Shown here piece after piece: positions 6,407-10,780 of a stretch of 10,780 bases of DNA (within the stretch, counting starts at the first letter, position 1; each line of letters begins with the position of its first letter). The stretch comes from Chloroflexota bacterium (lineage in GTDB: Bacteria > Chloroflexota > Dehalococcoidia > SAR202 > UBA11138): positions 1 to 10,780 of the forward strand of contig JADFHV010000043.1 in the NCBI GenBank assembly GCA_022566975.1, read 5' to 3'. A program made the translations under genes and the position numbers. Below the pieces are notes generated by a model. It did not search any database and was not told the origin of the DNA. It saw only the letters and a program-made list of their open reading frames with translations.

Positions 6407-8118
6407 ACCGCGACTTCCTCTTTTCGCTCCTGGGCCACCCTTTCGGAGATGCGGGCTACAAGGTCCCGCACCTTGAAGGGCAGACCCGTGTACTGCGTTA
6501 TGGACTCGGCCTTGACCCCGTATGACCTCAGGATGCTGGAGAACTGGCCCTGGTAGTTGAGCTCCGGAACGAGGACCAGCTCCTTGCGTCTCAGTTCCTC
6601 CAGTAGGGCCGGCGGCAGCGGGTTCAGGAACATGGTGTAGTACCAGCCAAGCTCCTCGCCTTCGTCGATGAGACGCTCGTAGGCCTCGAGCGTCGGGCCC
6701 TTGGAGCCTCCCCACGGCATTACCGCAATGGGCGACTCCGCGTTGCGGGCCTCGTACGTGCCGTCCTCCAGAAGCCGGAGCTTCCCGAAGCGGCGCTCGG
6801 TCATCTGGACGTGGCGCTCGGGCAGGTGTGTCGTGTCGCCGATGCCGTCGTGCTCGCTGCCGTTGGCGGTGTAGCTCCCCACCTTGCCGGGTATGGGCAT
6901 GGGGGAGAGCTCCTGGCCTTCGTAACGCTGGTAGCCGTTGGCACCCTCGTAGACCAGGCGGTCCTCTATCACAAGCTTGCTCAGGTCGGGCCGGGGGATG
7001 TTGGCCTGGCGCTCGGATAGGGCATGCTCACTCAAAATCACGACGGGCCCCTGGTACCGCTCTGCCCAGTTGAAGGCGGTCACAGCCGCGTAGAAGCACT
7101 CCTCGACGTTGCCCGGAGCGATGACCGGAAGCCGCAAATCCCCGTGCGCCGGGAACATGGCGGCGTTGAGGTCGGCCTGCTCGGTCTTGGTGGGCAGTCC
7201 CGTTGCGGGACCGCCCCGCTGGATATTGGCAACGACAAGCGGTATCTCGGCCATCCACGCCAGCCCGAGACCCTCGCTCATGAGGGAGAATCCGGGCCCG
7301 GCCGTGGCGGTCATCGCCTTCTTACCGGCGTAGCTGGCCCCCACGATCGACGTTATGGACTCGATCTCGGACGTCGCCTGATAGGCGAACCTTCCAGGTC
7401 CCACCAGGCGCTGCTCCATCCAGATCAGAATGGACGTGGCAGGCGAGATGGGGTATCCCACGAAGAACTCGAGCCCAGAGGCGCATGCACCCAGGCATAG
7501 GGCCACGTTGCCGTTGACGAGGATCTGGTCTCCTTCCGGCTTGATGGGGTCGGCCAACTCCCCGAGGTCGAAGCCGCTCTTGTCCGCCTCGTTCCGCCCC
7601 AGTGAAAGGGCCTCGATGTTGGACCTGATAATCTCCTCGTCGTTGGGGCGGCCGCGTGTGAAGCGCGTCTTAACAAAGCTCTCGAGGATGGGCTGGGCCA
7701 TCTTGACGAGGTATGCCAGCGCACCCATTACCACCATGTTGGCGGCCCGAGCGTTTCCAGTGGACTTGGCGAGTTTGTCGAAGGGCATGCCGAAGCTCTG
7801 ACCGTCGGACTCGAGCTCGAACTCCTCCGCGTTGTAGATGACGACGCCGCCCTCGCGGACCTCGTCCTTGTGGGCATCGTACGCGTAGCGGTTGAAGGCG
7901 ACGAGGACGTCCAAGTCGTCGCCGGACGAGAGGACCCTGGAGGTGGCGACGCGCGTCTGGGTCCAGGTAGGCCCGCCCATGATCTGCGACGGGAAGGTGG
8001 CAAAGGTCTGAACGTGGTAGCCGATCTGTGCGGCCGCCTGGGCGAAGCCTTCGGCCGAGGTCACGACACCCTGCCCGCCCTCGCCGGCGAACCTTACGAC
8101 GAAGTCACTCTTCTTCAA
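6403..8118 (-). CDS. korA: 2-oxoacid:ferredoxin oxidoreductase, gamma-alpha fusion subunit
   Basis: Large subunit of the two-subunit 2-oxoacid:ferredoxin oxidoreductase, 571 residues. The gamma domain comes first (about 4-180, with RFAGEGGQGV at 9-18), fused to the alpha pyrimidine-binding domain (GYPISPAT at 221-228, TATAGPGFSLMSEG at 270-283, RGGPATGLPTKTEQAD at 301-316) and a C-terminal transketolase-type domain. The start is taken as TTG at 8118 because GGAGG sits 5 nt before it and MKKSDFVVR matches how relatives begin. The alternative ATG at 8154 lacks a ribosome site and would add 12 residues. It pairs with the beta gene downstream through a 4-nt overlap. No ferredoxin-type delta subunit is present here, as expected for KorAB enzymes, so external ferredoxin must carry electrons. 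Substrate assignment to 2-oxoglutarate is by resemblance only. Confidence 0.92.
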   Translation of the reverse strand: MKKSDFVVRFAGEGGQGVVTSAEGFAQAAAQIGYHVQTFATFPSQIMGGPTWTQTRVATSRVLSSGDDLDVLVAFNRYAYDAHKDEVREGGVVIYNAEEFELESDGQSFGMPFDKLAKSTGNARAANMVVMGALAYLVKMAQPILESFVKTRFTRGRPNDEEIIRSNIEALSLGRNEADKSGFDLGELADPIKPEGDQILVNGNVALCLGACASGLEFFVGYPISPATSILIWMEQRLVGPGRFAYQATSEIESITSIVGASYAGKKAMTATAGPGFSLMSEGLGLAWMAEIPLVVANIQRGGPATGLPTKTEQADLNAAMFPAHGDLRLPVIAPGNVEECFYAAVTAFNWAERYQGPVVILSEHALSERQANIPRPDLSKLVIEDRLVYEGANGYQRYEGQELSPMPIPGKVGSYTANGSEHDGIGDTTHLPERHVQMTERRFGKLRLLEDGTYEARNAESPIAVMPWGGSKGPTLEAYERLIDEGEELGWYYTMFLNPLPPALLEELRRKELVLVPELNYQGQFSSILRSYGVKAESITQYTGLPFKVRDLVARISERVAQERKEEVAV

Positions 8119-8154
8119 CAGGGCCTCCGGGAATCCGAGTCGATGGCGCCGCAT

Positions 8155-8582
8155 GCCGGAGTGAGGGGTGGGTCACCTGAGACCCCGGGGCCTCTCTTGC
8201 CAGACCGATGGAGCCTCAAAACGAAGCGTACCCCGCCAATCGTTGACTGGCTCGATGCGCGCGCCAACGGGTTGGATGCCACGTTCAATATAGCAGGTGC
8301 CGAATTGGGGTGTCAATTTAGAGCTTGTTGGCATGAGAACCGTGCTTACGCCTAGTTTGACGGCGCCGTGCCGATTTGGTAGGTCCTCTGAACCGTTCGC
8401 CCCGTTCGGCGCAGCCAAGGGTAACCGCCGGGCTCTCCGACGAGGTTACGTCAACAGGTGTGTAAATCAAATCAGGCGGGGACCTCCTCAACGATAGCCT
8501 GGACGGCCATGCCATGCACATATTGGGCGCCGAGGTCTCTACTTCCATCAATGCCTGCTTTTAGGGGAATTCCCTCTGCCGC
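8155..8582. other. Intergenic region upstream of the oxidoreductase operon
   Basis: About 430 nt containing the operon promoter (8287-8316) and its leader. Short open frames of 66-160 codons cross on both strands, but none has a recognisable domain, and at least one runs over the promoter. An inverted repeat, GTAACC (8421-8426) and GGTTAC (8444-8449) with a 17-nt gap, lies upstream of the promoter and could be an operator or simple chance. No tRNA and no convincing terminator for the membrane protein gene were found. Confidence 0.45.
8287..8316 (-). promoter_or_regulatory. Promoter of the oxidoreductase operon
   Basis: On the minus strand TTGACA (8316-8311), an 18-nt spacer, then TATATT (8292-8287), with a TGC just before it that makes an extended -10. 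The transcript would start near 8280, leaving about 160 nt of untranslated leader before the TTG at 8118. I see no known riboswitch core in that leader. Confidence 0.7.
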
Positions 8583-9110
8583 TTAGGATATCCCCGGCCT
8601 TTGCTCAGAGACATCTTCGCGGTTCGACTTACCTGGGCCTGCCCGCGAGGCCCACACCAGAACGGTGAGCACAAGCAAGAACGCGAGCACCACAATGAAC
8701 CCTACCGCTATGAGGAATACGCCCTGCCATACGATCCCCTCCTTCACCAGGGATATCCCCTTCCAGATCACCAGTGCGCCACCTGGACCCGTCCCTAGAA
8801 GAATCAGAAACATGGGAAGGTACGCGAAGACCGCAGACCCGACGACACGCGATATTCTCCCAGGTGCCTGTCTTGCTTCATCCCTGCCTAGGAGAGATGC
8901 CACGACAAAGAATGATCCTAACGACCCAAACAAGACTGCGATACCTATCCCCAACACCAGGAAGAAAATACCCGGCAGACGATCGCCCGACTCTAATGCA
9001 GCGAAGCCCTCCGCAGCTATGCCGATACCGCTGATGGCACCTAGAATCACGGCCGTAGCGGTAGCCAAAGGGAGCAGGAGGCTTTTGAGGCGATGGCGAT
9101 TGTTGGACAT
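8583..9110 (-). CDS. Small four-helix membrane protein, function unknown
   Basis: A 175-residue protein I cannot assign to a named family. It has four clear hydrophobic segments (about 11-33, 46-73, 88-115 and 127-153), a basic N-terminus (MSNNRHRLKSLLL) and a charged, polar C-terminal tail, so it should be an inner-membrane protein with both ends on the same side. A basic loop (RDEARQAPGR) separates helices 2 and 3. It has no cysteine pairs or catalytic motif. ATG at 9110 is the start; there is no good Shine-Dalgarno, and a TATAAT lies only 11 nt upstream. It follows the HD-domain gene by 65 nt on the same strand but probably has its own promoter. Confidence 0.75.
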   Translation of the reverse strand: MSNNRHRLKSLLLPLATATAVILGAISGIGIAAEGFAALESGDRLPGIFFLVLGIGIAVLFGSLGSFFVVASLLGRDEARQAPGRISRVVGSAVFAYLPMFLILLGTGPGGALVIWKGISLVKEGIVWQGVFLIAVGFIVVLAFLLVLTVLVWASRAGPGKSNREDVSEQRPGIS

Positions 9111-9121
9111 CCCGGGCCCGC

Positions 9122-9127
9122 ATTATA
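9122..9127 (-). promoter_or_regulatory. -10 box for the membrane protein gene
   Basis: TATAAT on the minus strand (9127-9122), 11 nt before the ATG at 9110. A start site 6-8 nt downstream would leave a leader of only about 4 nt. The -35 region is poor (GTTTCA at 16-nt spacing is the best fit), so this rests on the hexamer alone. Confidence 0.4.
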
Positions 9128-9175
9128 AGTAGTCTGATCGAGCTGAAACAGGTGACCAAGGAATCTGGTTGGCTT

Positions 9176-9352
9176 TTAGGTGACCTTTGGGTTCTCCCGC
9201 GTGAGGTCCTGCCACACCCGTCTGTATCTCTTCAGCCGCTCCCAGTCTCTTTCCTGGGGACCGCTGATCCGCCGGATGTCCATGTTGTCTTCAAGGTCCG
9301 CGATCTTGACCCTGCGAGCTAAGGGGTTCTGTTTGACCCGCTCGATGAACCT
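9176..9352 (-). pseudogene. Displaced C-terminal part of the HD-domain gene
   Basis: In a different frame from the N-terminal part, this stretch reads FIERVKQNPLARRVKIADLE and then DNMDIRR...RYRRVWQDL to a TAA at 9178-9176. The segment with VKIADLEDNMD supplies the conserved Asp that completes the HD metal site in SpoT-like hydrolases. The joining point is GAGGAGG before TTCATCGAG: with one G fewer, ETYEE runs straight into FIERVKQ. The ATG at 9358 inside the overlap has no sign of being a true start. This is either a sequencing or assembly indel or a recent inactivating mutation. Confidence 0.75.
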
Positions 9353-9614
9353 CCTCATACGTCTCGCCGTCTCTACGCGTCAGACAATCAACCGCTTCTA
9401 AGACTTGCTCCGAGTAGCCTGCCTGCTGAAGATCAACAAGCGTGTGTTGAGTATCCTCAACAACATCGTGGAGGATGGCGACGATCATCTCCACTTCGGA
9501 CCTCATGCGAAGCATCATCCTGAGGGGGTGCAGGATGTATGGAGCTCCCCCTTTGTCCCTCTGCCCTTGATGGGACTGTACGGCGAGCAGTATGGCACTC
9601 TCTAGAGGCGACAT
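9291..9614 (-). CDS. HD-domain hydrolase (SpoT/MESH1-like), N-terminal part of a frameshifted gene
   Basis: The frame gives 107 residues, of which the first 88 or so are a compact HD phosphohydrolase resembling the (p)ppGpp-hydrolase domain of RelA/SpoT proteins. Visible signature: SHQGQRDKGGAPYILHP (14-30, with metal-type H29), ILHDVVEDT (47-55, HD at 49-50), then the helix LEAVDCLTRRDGETYEE. After that the frame turns to unrelated sequence (VHRAGQTEPL...) and stops at 9291. Removing one base near 9350-9351 joins it to the missing C-terminal part, giving an intact protein of about 145 residues. The ATG at 9614 has AGGAG about 11 nt upstream. The substrate could be ppGpp or another nucleotide. 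It has no synthetase domain, so it is not a full RelA/SpoT. The gene directly upstream (45 nt) is probably in the same transcript. Confidence 0.8.
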   Translation of the reverse strand: MSPLESAILLAVQSHQGQRDKGGAPYILHPLRMMLRMRSEVEMIVAILHDVVEDTQHTLVDLQQAGYSEQVLEAVDCLTRRDGETYEEVHRAGQTEPLSSQGQDRGP

Positions 9615-9659
9615 TTCGGGCCCGTCTCCTGCGGCAGGTAATTTTCACTTCCATGACGT

Positions 9660-10142
9660 TCAGTCGTCCATTATCCGCTCGTGGCCGTTGGGGCACCTTG
9701 CATGGGAGCAATCGTAAAAGCCGTCGTCGAAGGACGGCAGGACCTCGTAGTGGTCCGCGCAGTAGAGGAGGTCACAATCAGGGCAGTAGTAGTCGAGACC
9801 ATCGCACGATTTCCACATCGCCTGGTGGGCCTCCTGGCTTCTACCCGCTCTTAGGTCTTCCAGGAGAGATTCCACCCGTCCCTCCCGGCGCGACCAAATA
9901 GGGAACCGCCTTAGGGCGCTGTTTAGGAAAACATCTGACCCTTCTACCGTGACCACAACCGCGGGAGACTGACAGATGCTACACTCAAGGGACAGTTCGC
10001 CCTTTACGGACTTGACGACCTCCTTATCCGGAGCGTAGTCAGGGCGCGCGTAGACCTTGGGGTAGGGCGGCTCAAACTCCTCAACGGTTTCAGCCTGCCT
10101 TTCCTTCCGCCGGAAGGGCCATATTCTGAAACCCTTAGCCAT
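9660..10142 (-). CDS. Small zinc-binding protein, function unknown
   Basis: A 160-residue protein with a basic start (MAKGFRIWPFRRKERQ) and a Cys/His-rich pattern that points to one or more zinc sites. It has C54-X2-C57 (CSIC); C120-X2-C123-X4-C128-X2-H131 (YCPDCDLLYCADH); and C145, H147, C150 and H154 in DCSHARCPNGHER near the C-terminus. The last 45 residues resemble a conserved zinc domain I recall from uncharacterised proteins (DGFYDC...CPNGH), but I cannot name it. The middle (about 75-110) is charged and probably helical. There is no signal peptide or membrane segment. The ATG at 10142 has GGAG 7 nt upstream. The HD-domain gene follows 45 nt downstream on the same strand, so they may share a transcript. 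Protein-protein or nucleic-acid binding is possible but not shown. Confidence 0.78.
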   Translation of the reverse strand: MAKGFRIWPFRRKERQAETVEEFEPPYPKVYARPDYAPDKEVVKSVKGELSLECSICQSPAVVVTVEGSDVFLNSALRRFPIWSRREGRVESLLEDLRAGRSQEAHQAMWKSCDGLDYYCPDCDLLYCADHYEVLPSFDDGFYDCSHARCPNGHERIMDD

Positions 10143-10177
10143 TCCCTGGCTCCTATCTGCTCATCCTTGCCTTAACC

Positions 10178-10195
10178 TTTCGCACGGTTGCGAAA
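10178..10195. repeat. Short inverted repeat upstream of the zinc protein gene
   Basis: TTTCGCA (10178-10184), loop CGGT, TGCGAAA (10189-10195): a perfect 7-bp stem, 36 nt before the ATG of the zinc-binding protein. It could be an operator for that gene or a weak terminator after the transposase remnant. There is no T-run on either side. Confidence 0.45.
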
Positions 10196-10276
10196 CGCGG
10201 ACCCCAGTCATCGGAGTCCGTCCCTACGGACCGTGACCACCCCTATTCGCACCGGCAATACCCCCCACAACCTTGG

Positions 10277-10588
10277 CTACTCCTCGACGACGAGGTTGAA
10301 CGCGCCGGGAGTGGCCTCGAGGAAACGATGAAGCCAGAAGCCGTCGCGCCCGGCTTCGTAGCAAGAGATCAAGGGTGCGGAATCGGGCAGATGAAAGCGA
10401 GCGCGGGCGGCTGTGATCTCACGGCCGAGGGCGCCGAGATCTCGAGCTGGGATCGAGCGGAGTCGAGCCCTTTGCCCGAGCCCAGTGGAGAAGGCAAGTT
10501 TCCAGGAGCGATTGGAGAGTTCGAACGCGAGATACAGCGCAGGAGGATCGGGAAGCATTGGATCAGTGAAGCGGGTCGTCGCGGCCAT
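10277..10588 (-). CDS. IS110-family transposase, truncated N-terminal fragment
   Basis: 103 residues matching the start of IS110-family transposases of the long 'AFELS' clade: ALYLAFELSNRSWKLAFSTG followed by the RARFHLPDSAPLISCYEAGRDGFWLHRFL block, which is strongly conserved there. This is the RuvC-like (DEDD) N-terminal domain only. The reading stays on family sequence up to FNLVVEE and then meets TAG (10279-10277), where relatives go on with a Ser-rich stretch and VNRRARRAKSD. No frame downstream restores that, so the rest of the domain and the whole C-terminal Tnp20/serine domain are gone. The ATG at 10588 is fixed by GGAGG 6 nt upstream; the frame open above it is the non-coding end of the element. 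It cannot be an active transposase. Confidence 0.85.
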   Translation of the reverse strand: MAATTRFTDPMLPDPPALYLAFELSNRSWKLAFSTGLGQRARLRSIPARDLGALGREITAARARFHLPDSAPLISCYEAGRDGFWLHRFLEATPGAFNLVVEE

Positions 10589-10780
10589 GATGCACCTCCG
10601 TGAGGAATGGGGATTCCCGAGGAGGGTATGCCCGGCGGCCCGTCTTCGCTGCCGGTCCGGCTGGACCGGCAGCCACCCCTCCTCCCCCATAGCATCTGTC
10701 ACGTGTGACATCAGGCTCGCGCGCTTCGCTTGCGGCGGGCATCTTGGACGCGCAGCAGAATCGCAGAGACGTTAGATGGC
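10589..10780 (-). mobile_element. Upstream non-coding end of the IS110 remnant (possible bridge-RNA region)
   Basis: The segment 5' of the truncated transposase on the minus strand. It holds a perfect 11-bp stem with a 4-nt loop (10648-10658 pairing with 10663-10673, core CTGCCGGTCC/GGACCGGCAG), a smaller stem, GGAAT-GGGG-ATTCC (10604-10617), and TGTCAC-GT-GTGACA (10697-10710). In IS110 elements the non-coding end next to the transposase start encodes the bridge RNA (known for the family). I infer, but cannot show, that this segment is that end. The outer boundary of the element is not identifiable. Confidence 0.45.

Noticed and set aside
6407..6715. Upstream extension of the beta-subunit frame
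   Set aside because: It is a shadow of the alpha gene's C-terminus; the ATG at 6406 in the ATGA overlap is the real start.
8173..8551. Short open frames on both strands upstream of the oxidoreductase operon
   Set aside because: They overlap each other and the promoter, show no domain, and lack ribosome sites.

Overview
The window is GC-rich bacterial chromosomal DNA. No rRNA, tRNA or CRISPR array was found. The gene content suggests a member of the Chloroflexota (Dehalococcoidia/SAR202-like): a zinc-ribbon Ser/Thr kinase, a PcrA-type helicase, a split MaoC dehydratase pair, a two-subunit 2-oxoacid:ferredoxin oxidoreductase, and palindromic CATTCTGA/GAAGAATC repeats. That assignment rests on family resemblance alone and is tentative.

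Layout from left to right. (1) 1-1088, minus strand: a zinc-ribbon Ser/Thr protein kinase with a clear sigma-70 promoter. An in-frame TAG cuts it inside the kinase C-lobe, and the rest of the C-lobe continues in the same frame to the window edge. (2) 1146-1950: about 0.8 kb with no convincing gene, between the divergent kinase and helicase genes. (3) 1951-4146, plus strand: a UvrD/PcrA-family DNA helicase. An extended -10 box ends only 8 bases before its ATG, so the transcript is probably leaderless. (4) 4247-5172, plus strand: two small hotdog-fold dehydratase genes of MaoC type behind a TTGACA-17-TAAACT promoter. (5) 5173-5536: a short tandem array of about 36-bp GC-rich units running into a large inverted repeat, then a hairpin that probably terminates transcription from both sides. 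(6) 5537-8118, minus strand: the beta subunit and gamma-alpha fusion subunit of a 2-oxoacid:ferredoxin oxidoreductase, translationally coupled by an ATGA overlap and driven from a promoter with a leader of about 160 nt. (7) 8583-10142, minus strand: three small genes, namely a four-helix membrane protein, an HD-domain (SpoT-like) hydrolase broken by a one-base frameshift, and an unrecognised zinc-binding protein. (8) 10277-10780, minus strand: the 5' part of an IS110-family insertion sequence, keeping the transposase N-terminus and the upstream non-coding segment.

The dehydratase pair and the oxidoreductase both act on CoA thioesters (hydration of enoyl-CoA; reductive or oxidative conversion between 2-oxoacid and acyl-CoA with ferredoxin). 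They are convergent and separately promoted, so a shared pathway is possible but not shown.

Three genes are damaged: a nonsense codon in the kinase, a single-base frameshift in the HD protein, and a truncated transposase. I see no convincing new defence or mobile system. The best items for a second look are the two near-intact broken genes, the IS110 upstream segment that could hold a bridge RNA, the repeat cluster, and the leaderless helicase start.
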